A stretch of 64,000 bases of DNA from Pogona vitticeps. Lineage: Eukaryota; Chordata; Lepidosauria; Squamata; Agamidae. Both the position numbers and the translations under genes were made by a program. A model generated the notes under the pieces. That model worked only from the letters and a program-made list of their open reading frames with translations. It searched no databases and was not told the DNA's origin. The stretch spans positions 160,154,001-160,218,000 of the forward strand of contig NC_135787.1 in NCBI RefSeq assembly GCF_051106095.1, given 5' to 3'. Below, piece after piece: positions 1 through 12,110 of the stretch; within the stretch, counting starts at the first letter, position 1; every line of letters starts with the position of its first letter.

Positions 1-38
1 GGGGGTTAATTAAAAGGGTAGCTGTGGAGAAAATATTA

Positions 39-72
39 TTTGCCCTTGACAGGGAGGCCTGTCAAGGGCAAA
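39..72. other. Perfect 14-bp hairpin
   Basis: TTTGCCCTTGACAG-type arms (39-52 and 59-72) pair perfectly around a 6-base loop (53-58, GGAGGC). The function is unknown. Confidence 0.7.
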
Positions 73-1205
73 GATGGGGCCAAGAATCTGAAACATATGT
101 GTGCATGTGCACTCATTAAGGGAGCATGACCTTGTGCGAGACCTTGTTGGGAGACATTCTGTAGGATCTCCCTTACAAGCCAACCTAAAGACAGTCTGAC
201 ACTTGCTGAAAGAACAGGAAGCAAAATCAAGGACGAGCCAGCTTGCCTACACTGCTTCTGACTCACATTGCCTTTCCCGTGCCACCTGGTGCTGTAACAC
301 TTTTGAGTTCTATGGGACTATTTTTGTTCTTAGATATTTATTGATAAATCTTGCAAAAACCATTTAACAATATGAGTTTCTTATTAATCATATTTATATA
401 AGAGACAACATGAGGAATTCTAACAACAACAAAATGCTACAATTTATGCACTCAGGGCCTTAGCAACAGCACCACTGCAGATGTTGCTTGGAGAATTGCA
501 AAATTCAAGTGTTCTTTTGAATTCAAATTCAGACAAAAATCCAGGATTTCTTCCTCAACTCAGTTGTGTATCTGTAATATATAAAAATCAGCTCCCATAT
601 GCCCAATCTTCAGACCCCTAGAATAAAATATCAATTCAATTGCATATACTGTACATGAATTCACTATGTGGATTCAAACATATAGGAATTGTATCTGGGC
701 CAAGTTGGCAAGGGTCTTAGCAGTCTAACTGGCAACAGCAGCTCCAGCCTCTTCAGCTCTCCTGCTCTTTCTGATTCAGATCTCTTACTCACAACTCCAC
801 TCTTTCTTATTGGGAGGGAACCAATATCGTATAGGGATTACACTACCCCTCCACAAGCCCTTTTCCCAAGGAAAGAAGGAACTTAACCCCAGGAAAGGGG
901 ATTGGAGGAGGAGGAGCCTTTGTGTTCTTGCAAGATCACAAAAAAGTAGGTCGGTGGTGGGAAGAAAAGTGAACCAGATAGACGGTCATTGTACTCTTAA
1001 CAAATGAAAAGCCTGATTAAAGTTTTTCTCTCTCTTTTTTTCTGAAATGGTACCTCATGTTGAATGAGAATGAGAATGTTCAGGAGAACCCCATCTGTCC
1101 TACACAAAAGCAGTCAGTTCCCTATATCCTTTATAGGTGCTTGACCCAGATGTGGGAGCTTTTTTGAAGCAAGGCAAAGGAGTGTAGGTCCTTTGAAGGT
1201 CCTGA

Positions 1206-1208
<3 letters not shown>
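73..1208. other. No gene seen
   Basis: AT-rich single-copy-looking DNA. Short open frames here lack codon bias, splice context or family resemblance. Confidence 0.6.
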
Positions 1209-1245
<37 letters not shown>

Positions 1246-1270
1246 GTGTGTGTGTGTGTGTGTGCGCGCG
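1209..1270. repeat. (TG)n microsatellite
   Basis: About 60 bases of TG/CG dinucleotides, followed by a short GA run at about 1290-1301. Confidence 0.97.
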
Positions 1271-1781
1271 CATGTAAGAGAGTAACTGAGAGAGAGAGAG
1301 ACTCTTTCAAGCTTTCACTTTGGATTACTTCCATCCACCCCTCCCCCTTCCTCTACTACGTAGCCTAATTCCCTTTGATGGGGCTTAGGGTTGACAGGCC
1401 TGAGGCACACCGGTTGTGCAATGTTGTTACAAAAGAAAGCCAGGCATATGGGGAAGGGGCTGAGAAAGAAAGCTGGTTGGTGCATGCCCTTGACCCCATC
1501 ATGGAATGTCAGCATCACAACTCACAAGTCTTGTTGCACAAATTCTGGCAGCAGTGGCAGAAGGCCTGGAAAAACTGTGGGTGGTGTGTACTGTGGGTAA
1601 ATCCAAAGTAGTGTTTCCTATCTCTTGTAATACTTCCTAAATCATAGAAGGGGAAACCAGAGATGTTGAAGGACAACTGGTACCTTGAGTTGTTGGAAGC
1701 ACCCCTCCCATCACCAGTTTGTTTTTTGAAAAAAAATCTATTGCTTACAGTGGGGTGGGAAATGCATGTCATTCTAGACGT

Positions 1782-1863
1782 TGCTGCACTACAACTCCCA
1801 TCAGCACTTGCCAGCACTGCCACTGGTTGGGGATGATGAGACTTGTGATCCAATGGCATCCTA
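1782..1863. mobile_element. hAT-like MITE fragment (ACTACAACTCCCA type)
   Basis: Contains CACTACAACTCCCATCAGC and, inverted near the other end, GATGAGACTTGTGATCCAA. This is the palindromic small-MITE layout common in vertebrates. Confidence 0.5.
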
Positions 1864-2389
1864 ACAGTCAAACACAAGTCATTTTAAAATAAAGCCACTG
1901 ATTTTTATTTAGAGGGAATGACATCAAACATGAGTTTGAAAAAGAACTAAAACAAATGGATGGAAGTTCGTTTTATAGATAATCCTTTGATATTCTGGGC
2001 GCAAGGGAAAAATGAAGACATCTGCTTTCTTTTTACTAGCCCCGTTCAGATAGGGTGCATAGTAAACAAAGTCTGCTTGTTGTCACCCCCCCCCACTCCC
2101 CCATCCCAGTATGTCTCCCAAGTCAGCCATCCAGCTTGCTGACCCCCCAAGCTTACTTTCACCTGAAGCGGGGAATCATTTCTTTGAGTTCCCCCACAAG
2201 CAAATAATCAAGCACAGGAGGAATTTTCCTCAAGGTTACTGCAGAGGAGAGAAGGGTTAAACTCCCCCATCCTGATGTCTGTTTTTTTTTTTTAATACAG
2301 TACTTATGGACACTCCCAGCTGCTGCTGCTTTACTTTGAGGAAAGAAAATCCATTTCTGTGCAACAAATGTAAAGACAAATGAAATATC

Positions 2390-2560
2390 AGGTGTCGAGT
2401 GGCCTTGAGTTACTCACTGGTGCCTCTATCACAATTTCTTTGTAAACTTTGAAGAATGCCCTCAGTTTCGCACCTGTAAAATGGGAACAGCAATGACTCA
2501 TCTGACAAGGTTATAAAAAGGATAAATGCAATGAAGATTTTTAAAGCACTTTGTGGACCT
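2390..2560 (+). repeat. MIR-like ancient SINE
   Basis: CCTCAGTTTCGCACCTGTAA and AATGGGAACAGCAATGACTC, then AAGGTTATAAAAAGGATAAA and AAAGCACTTTG. This is the order of the MIR core and 3' half. It is strongly diverged. Confidence 0.6.
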
Positions 2561-3691
2561 GGAATAATGCAGAAATTACTAGCAGCCACAAGAGCACTTT
2601 TGGCATGTTATTTAAACACTTAGATGCTCACGTCATATCCCATATCGCACCCTCGGGGATAACTGTAACATACAATTTCCTCTCAGGCAGTCACTTCAAT
2701 GCTTTGCTGCTGGTGAACAACTTAAAATTGTTTCTAAAGAAAATGATTTCATTTTTATCCTGAATCTAGCCAGCTATTTGGTCATTTTTGGAAGCTTAAA
2801 ATGTCTTTGAATGTTTGGCTTTATTTTTGAAAATAATTTCTGGTTATTTCCATACTGGATTCCATGGCTCTTTACAAGGGTGTGGGCCATCATGCTTTTG
2901 AGAAGAGAGGTCCCTCAAGGCTTCAATTTTCAACAACGGAAGCAGATTATGAGGCTCTGTGAGAACATTAATTTTTTGAAATTCCAGAGTGTCAAAAAAT
3001 GATTTTGAGGACTATAGAAACTTGGCTATGCTGGCTGTAGAATTCTGGAAGTTGTAGTTAAAAATAATAGTAGCTTTCCCAAACTTTAAATTTCAGACAG
3101 GGGCACACAAAGATAAACAATAAAATTAGAGGAGTGGCACTCAAAGACAAACAATCTCTAATGATTTATTATAGCTTGTCCAAACTATTGCGACAAATTC
3201 TTCTTTTTCCACATATAAATAAGCCTTCCGCGTTGGCTGCATCCCATCTCCTAAGATTTCTGGGTCAAAATCTGAGACCAAAGGCTGGGTCTTTATAATG
3301 TTATGGAGGAAGAAACTGGCACAAGTTGGGAAGAAGGCTGGAAGGGATTCTCAGCTGGCTGGTTGGGAAAACCAGCACAGATCGAATTGGAGTAAATGGG
3401 CCCTGAACTAACCAGGGCAATACGACAACCCAGATCCAGGGTTGCTGTCTGGCAGCTGGACAAGAAGTAAAATATGCTCACCAGCTAGAGAGATTTTCAA
3501 CATTTCCATTTTCATCCTGCCTCCACTTACTTACAGCACACATACACATGAGGAGTTTTTCCAAGCTGTGTAATAATGCTGGGGTTCTGGCCAGTCCACA
3601 GGGATTTCCTCCCCCCCCCCCCCAAGCTCTGAGCTGATGCTGCTGGAAGGTACTTTCAGAAGGCCTCATAAGTCACACTGCTAGGACTATA

Positions 3692-3890
3692 CAGTGGTGC
3701 CTCGCAAGACGAATTTAATTCCTTCCACGGTTAATGTCGTCTTGCGAAAAAATTGTCTTGCGAAAAGCGTTTTCCCATAGGAATGCATTGAAATCTAATT
3801 AATGCATTCCTATCAGCAAAAAAAGTCAGAACAAAGTCAAATTTGGTTTACAATGGGTTTATTAAGTGATATTTAAAGCCATACATATTG
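3692..3890. mobile_element. Pogo/Tigger-like MITE, one end only
   Basis: Starts after TA with CAGTGGTGCCTCGCAAGACG, then repeats the word cttgcgaaa and the framework CATAGGAATGCATTGAAA shared with the copies at 9121 and 30100. No matching right end is seen downstream, so this copy is truncated. Its right limit is approximate. Confidence 0.75.
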
Positions 3891-4785
3891 TGCAGATGAT
3901 TTTCCTGCTCTCCCTCAACCAAAGTGATTCCCTTACACTCCAGATGTCACCCCGAGACCTGACAACCGTGCAGTGCTACATATGCAAGCACTGTCACATC
4001 AGTGAAACAGAAACGGAATTAAGGGCTCCTGATCACTCGTTGCCCAGTTGCCTCATACTCAGGATGAGTATGTAGGAACAGATAGTATTAAGAGACTGGG
4101 GGCACGGGGAGGAGGAAAAAGTGTGTTCCTTCAGGCTTGGTTTTACAATTAGGCAGAATGAGAACCATGCCCACGTTTCTTTGTCCATAACTCAGAGGAG
4201 AAGCAGGGAAATATTCGAGCCCGCCCATTCCACCAGCACTAGACAGAAAACTAATGTGGGCTTGAGGCCTGTGATTCCCAATAACAACCTCCTAAGAGAG
4301 TGAAAATGAATACTCACGGCAAGTATTGTATTCATCAGATTTCATGGGTTCATTTGTCAAAACAAGCCAGCACTCAGCTCTGATTTGCAAACTCAAAAGG
4401 TGCAACATTTTCAGCTGCAAACTATAGCAACCGCTCTGGTGTCATTGCCACACCATGTGATAATTGCCCACTTCAGTTCAAGGACTCTCTTCTCCTCTTA
4501 CCTTGAACTAACCTATTCATCTGGAGAGATCCCATGCACCCACGTGGCTCTCCACACATTAATGAAATATTCTTCCCTTGGGTGTCTCTCTCCTTCCAGC
4601 GGTCCTGATGCAGTCATTCTCTTGCCACAAGAAAGCTTTTCCAAGAGGAAAATTCTTTCCTTCCCCTGCCCCTCCCCCCGGCTACCCTGTTCCAGGCCCA
4701 GGTCAATTCTCAATTCCCTCAGTGTTTGGAGAGCCTCACTGGGAAGGAAACAGAGACTTTGCAAATATTTTGTTTATCATTTGTA

Positions 4786-5046
4786 CAGTGGGGTCTTGAC
4801 TTGAGAACTTAATCTGTATTGGAAGGTGGTTCTCAAGTCAAAAAGTCTGTAAGTCAAGTCTCCATTGACCTACAGTGCATTGAAAACCGATTAATCCCGT
4901 AACATGCCGTTTTTGTTCCATTTTGGTTTTTTTCTGGTCTGTAAGTCAAATCTCAGTCTGCAAGTCAAACCTAAATTTTGCGGCCAGAGAAGACTGTAAC
5001 TCAAAAAGTCTGTAAGTCAAGCCGTCTGTAAGTCAAGGGTCCACTG
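4786..5046. mobile_element. Pogo/Tigger-like MITE with TA duplications
   Basis: Begins CAGTGGGGTCTTGACTTGAG and ends GTCAAGGGTCCACTG, flanked by TA at 4784-4785 and 5047-5048. The interior repeats aagtctgtaagtcaag at least six times. A TGCATTGAAAA block is shared with the other members. It is non-coding. Confidence 0.85.
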
Positions 5047-5402
5047 TATTTGCATTCATGAGGAACTGTCCTTTCACCATGATTTCCCACCACAGGTAGC
5101 CTCAGGGCAATAGATTCCAACGTGGAGCTCCTGACAAGGACAGGAAGTCTCAGTTTTGAAAAACTTTACTGCAGCTTCTCCAGTGCAGATGGAAGCTATA
5201 GCTCTGGCTCTTGGATGTTCTCATATCATACTGCCCTGCAATTTTATGGGGACTTGTGTCTAAAAATAAGGACAACATAAAATGGGATAATTTGAACAGA
5301 TTAAGAGGTGAGACAATAATCACTCTTGTTCCCATAGCTTGCAATGGTCTTGTGTTATAAAACTATAGAATCCTGGATAAAGCAAAGTGTGCTTCTTGTA
5401 TA

Positions 5403-5600
5403 CCTCCCTATAGCACTTAAAGCACTATCTGAATGGTTTACAATTTAATTATGCAGGCTACACATTGCCCCCCCCCCAAGCTGGGTACCTAGTTTACCAA
5501 CCTCAGAAGGATGGAAGTCTGAGTGAACCTTGAGCTGGCTGCCTGGGATTGAACCCAGGTCATGAGGAGAGGTTTGGCTGCAGTCACTAAAAGATACACC
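5403..5600 (-). repeat. tRNA-derived SINE (family with cctcgtggcgcag head)
   Basis: This minus-strand copy shares GGCTACACATTGCCC, AAGCTGGGTAC and GGATGGAAG blocks with the SINE at 57136-57367. The tRNA-like B-box region (GGGTTCAATCCC in reverse) is at about 5549-5560. It is degraded at the 5' end. Confidence 0.7.
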
Positions 5601-5815
5601 TCAAACCTTCATATTTAAACTGTGATTTCTCCTTCATATGCATTGCATATCTCAAGCTTGTGCAGCCTACTTTTGGATTTTCAGAATAACCCAGTCCCTG
5701 CAGCTGGGAGGTGATGTCCAAAATGACTCGAGGACCAATTTTTTCCACCCTGGTTTCCTGCAACATGCAGTCCAAAGTTGGGATTACTATATACAAATCT
5801 ACGCTTGGTTTACTA

Positions 5816-5850
5816 GAGTGGACTGGTAGCCCAGATAGGCGGGGTATAAA
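5816..5850 (+). repeat. Retroposon 3' tail seeding a microsatellite
   Basis: GCCCAGATAGGCGGGGTATAA resembles the 3' ends of squamate SINEs and LINEs (compare GGGGCGGTATATAAG at 57150 on the minus strand) and leads straight into the simple-repeat array. Confidence 0.45.
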
Positions 5851-6094
<244 letters not shown>

Positions 6095-6312
6095 CTACCC
6101 CTATAATTAACCAGCAGAACAGCACAAAGACTAGATGAGGATGGAACTTGGAACATTGCTTTTCAAAAATAACTTGTTGCATTACTAGTTATCTGCCCCA
6201 ACGGACAACTCATTGCATTACTGTTCCTGGAGGCACAGAAGCAACAAGTTTGTGTTGCCATTGTGTTATAATAATTACACACCATTATGTCAGTTCTGAC
6301 ACGGCAACCATT

Positions 6313-6500
6313 TTCAGGGTTTTCCCAATATAATGCTCATAAGTGATGTACCATTCCCTTCTTTTCGGAGCCCTCTGGAACTGTGCAGCTTGCCCAAGGC
6401 CACACAGACTGGCTTTACTTACACCGTGGAGAACCAAACTCCCAACCTCTGGCTCCACAGCCAGTACCTAAACCACTGAGCTAACTAATTAGCTCACCCT
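6313..6500 (-). repeat. tRNA-derived SINE (RTE-tail family)
   Basis: Shares with 56826-57055 the blocks TTCCAGGGTTTT-like, ACCATTCCYTTCTT, GTGCAGCTTGCCC, and the tRNA-like head AACCTCTGGCTCCACAGCC and CCACTGAGCTA. It is in minus orientation. Confidence 0.75.
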
Positions 6501-8339
6501 AACATTACTCATTGCTTTATTTTCATCACTTGCATCTGATTATTTAAAGTGGACAAGAGGTGTGTGCTTCCTCTTTCTAACTTGAAAATCAGGCTCAGGC
6601 ACCACTGAGAACTGTGTAGTACCTGGTCTCTTCCTTTTTTTTCTAACTACTACACAGTGCAGAAGTGCCACAGCTTCCTGGTGTGCCTAGACCATTCCAT
6701 TAACAGAGTAAAAGGATGCTTTAGGAACACCAGGAAGTGTGTCTAGACTCCCCCACTCCCAACCTTTCCATGCTGTGTCATGTGAGCAGGCTGTGTGTTC
6801 CTGAGATGCTCAGCAAATAATACAAAATAGTGCCTATCAGCTATTCTGGAGAGGGGCTGAAGGGACTGGAATGAAACCACTTCCTTCTTCTCCCTTGCCA
6901 AACAGCTCAGCAGCACAATTTTTGCTTATCAGTCCAGGCTATGTGAAGACATCCTTGAAGGTTCAGAAGGGGGGTTGAGATGAAGGAGAACGGCAGTTGA
7001 TTTGCAACATCTCATATGCTTTTCCAAAGAAGAAATGCTCAGCAATACATTGAAAAACAGAGCAGCAAGAAAGCAAGGATGGGAGCAGTTTACCCTATCT
7101 TGGCATAGGCCACTTGGAGTTTCTCAACCTCCCACTTTGTTTTTGTTTTTGTTTTTGTTGTTGTTGTTGCACAGTACCAAGAACAGTGGAGGTGTCACTT
7201 AGAAAGTGGAAGGAGTGGCATCTTAGTCCAGATATCTTCTCCCCTGAATGCCAGGCTTGCACACTGTACAACCCAGATTGCTCTTGTGATTGTCACGTGC
7301 ATACCCAGGTAGGCAGAAGGCTAAGATGGGATAAAGCATCCTGTTATGTATCAGTGGGCTCAGACGGAGCTCTCTGCACTTGGACAGTCCTTGGTTTGGC
7401 GCCTGTAGGGTAAAAGTGTAGCATATCTGCCAGTGTACAGAAGCTGCACACAAACACCCAATGGCAAATTTAAAGGCTGCACAGGCCTCCTTTGACAAAC
7501 TACAGGAATAGCTGAAGATGCTTTGCTACCTGAAACAGCAAAGCAAATTGATCTGGCTCATCCTTGAATCATGATGCCAAGGCCTGCCAAGCCATTTTGG
7601 CACCTGAGGCAGTAGACACTGCAAATGCTCCTTCCTGTCGCTGGCAATAAAAATATAACTGTCATAAATTTAAAACACTCACCATTTGCTGCCCTTTCAA
7701 GTCAACGAAAATTGGCCGCCCAAGGCAGCTGCCTCATTCTGTCTTATGGCAGGACTGACCTTGGAAAAATGTACGTACCATGTTTGGTTTGCAGAGGGGC
7801 ATTTTGTGAAGTGAAACCTGATAAATAACCCCTACTTTGCATTGCCATGGAGGGTGCCCCCTTGCCCAGCCAAAGATGCTGAACTGTTGAAATGAAAAAC
7901 AAATACCTCAGCCACACAATAGCTAAAATCCTGTTGCTTTGAGTAGTAAGCTGCACTAGAGCAGGCCAATTGCATCAGTAAATTGCCTTAGGTCACAACT
8001 AAAGAAGGCCCATTTAACTCAATGGAATTTACAGAAGAGATGACTTGCCAAATTCCCACATTCAGTGGACCTCCTATAGAGCAATTTACCACATGGAATC
8101 TGCTGTCTAAAGTAACTACTTCACACTTCATTGTGATCAGAGATACAAGATATTTTGAGTCTTTTGGACTATAGCTCTCTGATTTACCATTGACCATGTT
8201 TGCTGGGGTAACCAGAGAGAGATAGCTCCGTACACTAACTTTTCCTATTTCAGATTATGATACATCTTTGCTCTTCATTTATATTCATTTAGTAGCAGTG
8301 ATTTTTTGGCTGAGCAGTTAAATCAATTATTAACCGTTT
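6501..8339. other. No gene seen; possible old repeat piece
   Basis: Mostly unique DNA. A TTTTTG/TTG run lies at about 7139-7169. The stretch 7580-7770 has words (GGCACCTGAGGCAG, GGCAGCTGCCTCA) seen in degraded palindromic repeats, too weak to classify. Confidence 0.5.
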
Positions 8340-10430
8340 TGAGGTGGAAATAGGAACAACCATTACTCCAGCACCTACTATCTATAATACATCACTGGAA
8401 TCTACCATCGACAGACAACCACTACTACTGCAGATTTCAGATGTGAGACGCGCTTTCCAGAATATTAACATTTGAAAGGCAGCTGGACCAGAAGGAATCA
8501 TGGGATGAGTTGTTAGGGGCTGTGCTGCAGAATTAGCTGGAGTTTTTACAGATATTTCCAATCTATCCTTGTTGCAGTGTTCTGTCCCCACTTGCCTGAA
8601 GACATCTATTATAGTGCCAGTCCCCAAGCAGTCAACTGTGGTATCTCTCAATGATTATAGACCAGTAGCTTGAACATCTGTTATTATGAAATGTTTTGAG
8701 AAATTGGTGCTGGATTACATTAAGGCTAGTCTTCCACCTTCTTTGGGCACATGGCAATTTGCATACAGGAGAAATAGATCTACTTATGATGCTGTGTCCA
8801 TTGTACTCCATACTGTATTGAGTCACTTAGAACAACAGGGAACTTAGCAAGGCTGTTGTTTGTGGATTATAGCTCTGCTTTTAATACCATTCTACCCAAT
8901 AGGTTGGTTTTTTAAAATGACCAACATATGCTTACCTCAGAAGATTTGTGTGTGGGTAAAGGACTTTCTGACAGATAGGCCACAGTCAGTAAGGATGGGA
9001 TATCATATTCTTCTACCCTGGTACTAAGTACAGGAGCTCCCCAGGGTTGTGTGCTAAGTTCCTTCCTCTATTCCCTGTACACACATGATTGCACCCCACT
9101 GTATAACACCAACACAATTACAGTGGTGCCCCGCATAGCGACGATAATCCGTGCAGCAAAAATTGCTGCAAAGCGATTTTGTCGTTATGCAGTTTTTAAA
9201 AGCCCATAGGAATGCATTGAAACTCACCTTTAAGCGAAAATCCTCCATATGGCCGCGATTTTCGCTGCCCGGTAAGCGAGGAATCCATCCCTAAACACAG
9301 CGGGCGGCCTTTTTTTTACCTGGTGGCCATTTTGGAACCGCTGATCAGCTGTTGGAAAATCATCGCTATGCGATAATCAGTAAGCAAAACGGGTTACCGA
9401 TCATCGCAAAGCAATTTTTTTCCTATCTAAAACATCGCAATGCGATCACTTTTGCAATCGCAAAAACTTAATCACTATGTGGATTCGTTGATAAATGGGG
9501 AGCCCGTTAAGTGAGGCACCACTGTATTAAATTTGCGGATGATACGACAGTGGTGGGGCTCATAGATAAGAACAATGAGTCTGCTTACAGAAAGGAAGTA
9601 CAAGGGTTGATACACTGGTGTAAGGAAAATAATCTTACACTTAACATAAAACAACTAAAGAACTCATAATTGAATTTAGGAGGAAGGGAAGTGTACATTT
9701 ACCACTGTACATAAATGGCAAGGAAGTGGAGAGAGTTGGTAGTTTTAAATTTCTGGTCACTTACATCTCAGAGGACCTCTCATGGACTATAAATGCCAAC
9801 ATGCTAGTGAAGAAGGCACAGAAGAGGCTGTATTTCCTGAGAATGCTCAGGAAGTTAAATTTATCTCAGCATTTACTTCTGTCCTACTATTTAGCACTGT
9901 TGTCTTAACTTATGGCATTCTGGTATGGTTTGGGAGCAGTTCTGTAGCAGACAAAAAATCTCTACAGAGAACCATTAAAATTGCCCGGAATATCATTGGG
10001 CTCCAGCTATCAACCCTCGATGACATCTTCACATCCTGCTGTTTGAGGAAGTCACATAACATCCTGAGAGACTCTTCCCATCCTGCTCACAACTTATTTG
10101 AACTGTTGCTGTCTGGTAGAAGATACAGAACAATTAAGACTTGGACCACACATTTTCTGAGTAGTTTTTATCCCAGAGCTATAATTGCACTTAATAATGA
10201 GCTTAAAGACCACTAGTAGTAAATAGTTGGACAGTGCTATCTTGCCTGTGGTGTGGATGTTTGCGTTCCTAGTGGGGGATTTTTAGTGGGTGGGGAGTGT
10301 TTGGGGATTTTTTATGTGTGTGCATGTGGGTCTGATCTCTGGGTGTCCGTGTGAATTTCGTTGTATGGGTATACTATGTATATACTTACAATGACAATAA
10401 ATTTATTTGATTTGATTGATTTGATTTAAA
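8340..10430 (+). mobile_element. L2-clade LINE, 3' part, broken, with nested MITE
   Basis: Translated in several frames this gives L2-type ORF2 blocks in order: an AAGPEGI-like block near 8490, [14 protein letters not shown] near 8590-8630, NDYRPVA near 8650, FAYRRNRSTYDA near 8755, GAPQGCVLS near 9030-9055, IKFADDTTVVG near 9526-9560, a SFKFLVTYISEDLSW block near 9750, and the C-terminal HPAHNLFELLLSGRRYRTIKT near 10080-10135. The 3' UTR ends with GACAATAAA and a TTTGA-like simple tail at about 10390-10430. Several stops and frameshifts interrupt it, so this is a dead copy lacking the endonuclease. A 404-bp MITE (9121-9524) is inserted inside the RT domain. The 144-codon frame at 9782-10216 is the longest surviving piece. 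Confidence 0.85.
9121..9524. mobile_element. Pogo/Tigger-like MITE with TA duplications, inside L2
   Basis: The element begins CAGTGGTGCCCCGC and ends GAGGCACCACTG, with TA on both sides (9119-9120 and 9525-9526). The ends are inverted repeats. The interior repeats a short word around gcaaagcgat/cgctatgcga many times. No transposase is encoded. The TA target duplication and CAGT-type ends fit the pogo/Tigger branch of Tc1/mariner. That assignment is by resemblance of ends only. Confidence 0.85.
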
Positions 10431-10448
10431 TATTCCCTGATATAGTTA

Positions 10449-12110
10449 GGCATCCTTCAGTCTCGAAAGACTATGGTAACATGCTCTGTATGGAGGACTT
10501 TGAACAGCATCTAGTGTGGCTGAGAAGGCCAATTCGAGAGTGACAATCCCTTCCACACTGAAGACAAATACAATCTGACCCCTGTCCAGCTTCCTGATTT
10601 TGTTGCTTTCGTGACCGTCTCTTTGCCTCGGCCTGCTGGACGAGAGAGGCCATGATGCACCGCCTGCCTCCAGGCTGAACGCTCAGATGTCAAGGTTCCC
10701 CATCTGTTAAGGTCCATTCCTAAGGCCTTCAAATCCCACTTGCAGATGTCCTTGTATCGCAGTTGTGGACTCCCTCTGGGGCGATTAACCTGCACTAATT
10801 CTCAATACAGGAGATCTTTTGGAATCTGACCATCAGCCATTCTGACGACATGCCCGAGCCAACATAGACATCACTGTTTCAGTAATGTATACATGCAAAG
10901 AATTCCAGTTTGTTCTAGGACTACTCTATTTGGAACTTTGTCCTGCCAGCTGATACCAAAAATGCATTGGAGGCAACACATATGGAAGGTGTAAAGCTTC
11001 CTCTCCTGTCGTGCACAAAGGGTCCAGGACTCACTGCAGTACAGGAGTGTGCTTAGGACACAGGCTCTATAGACCTGAATCTTTGTATGTGTCATCAGCT
11101 TCTTATTGAGCCATACTCTCTTTGTGAGTCTGGAGAACATGGTAGCTGCTTTGCTAATGCGTATATCCAGCTCGACATCTAGGGACAGAGTGTCAGAGAT
11201 CGTTGAGCCAAGGTACACAAATTCATGAACAACCTCCAATTCTTGTGTGGAGATGGTAATAGAAGAAGGTGAGTCCATGCCCTGGCCCACGATTTGTGTT
11301 TTCTTCAGGCTGATTGTTACTCCAAAGTCTTGGCAGGCCTTGCTTAAACGATTCATGAGTTGTTAGAACTCTTCAGCAGAGTGGGCCACAATGTCTGCCT
11401 CATCGACAAAGAGAAAGTCGTGCATGCATTTGAGTTGGACTTTGGTCCTCGCTCTCAATCTAGAGAGATTAAAGAGCTTTCCGTCTGATCTAGTCCCGAG
11501 ATAGACACCTTTTGTTGCAATTCCAAAGGTGTGCTTCAGCATGACAGCAAAAAAGATCCCAAACAGGGTTGGTGCGAGGACACAGTCCTGTTTCACTCTG
11601 CTTCGGATGTCAAAGGGATCTGATGTTGAGCCATCAAAAACTACAGTGCCTTTCATTCCCTCATGAAAGGACCTGATGATGTTAAGGAGTTGAGGTGGAC
11701 ATCCAGTCTGGGGAAGTCTTTTAAAAAGGCCATCCCTGCTAACCAAATCAAAGGCCTTTGTGAGATCTATGAAGGCCACAAAGAGTGGCTGTTGTTGTTC
11801 CCTGCATTTCTCCTGCAACTGTCGGAGGGAGAATACCATGTCAGTGGTGGATCTATTAGCTACATTCCAGGTGCCCAGCTTTAGGGCAGAGGTTTTCTTA
11901 CTATTGTTGCGTGGTGCAGGGTTATCCATCTGCTTGTCAACTTTCACCCTAAACTACACGCAACCTGTGGGGTTAACAGACCGTGGCAAGGTAGCACCTT
12001 ACTGGCTGGGGGCTACCCAGCTTAAGGCGGGTGGTATCTACCTAGTGAGGTGCAATGACCTTTCCCACCGTCAGAAGTAGCCCGTGGTGTCATGCTCTAC
12101 GCTAATCGAG
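10449..12110 (-). mobile_element. Non-LTR retrotransposon, internally deleted copy
   Basis: This minus-strand LINE carries a short 5' leader (about 11950-12110), an endonuclease start (LKLGTWNVA) and then jumps directly to the middle of the reverse transcriptase (NRSTTDMVFSLRQLQEK). It continues through FIDLTKAFD, VKQDCVLAPTLF and a broken ADD site (VDEAD). A YLGSTISD thumb-like block and a LYCSESWTL block follow in 10871-11356. The C-terminus near 10470-10650 has a C2HC finger (CLQCGRDCHSRIGLLSHTRCC). Most of the endonuclease and the first RT blocks are missing at one clean junction near 11850. Its 3' end is a near-palindrome (agtctcgaaagact). I recognise the protein type but cannot place its clade securely; RTE-X or a relative is possible. 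Confidence 0.8.

Noticed and set aside
4385-4804. 139-codon frame
   Set aside because: It runs into the Tigger-like MITE end at 4786, lacks splice signals or domain resemblance, and another frame on the opposite strand is equally open.
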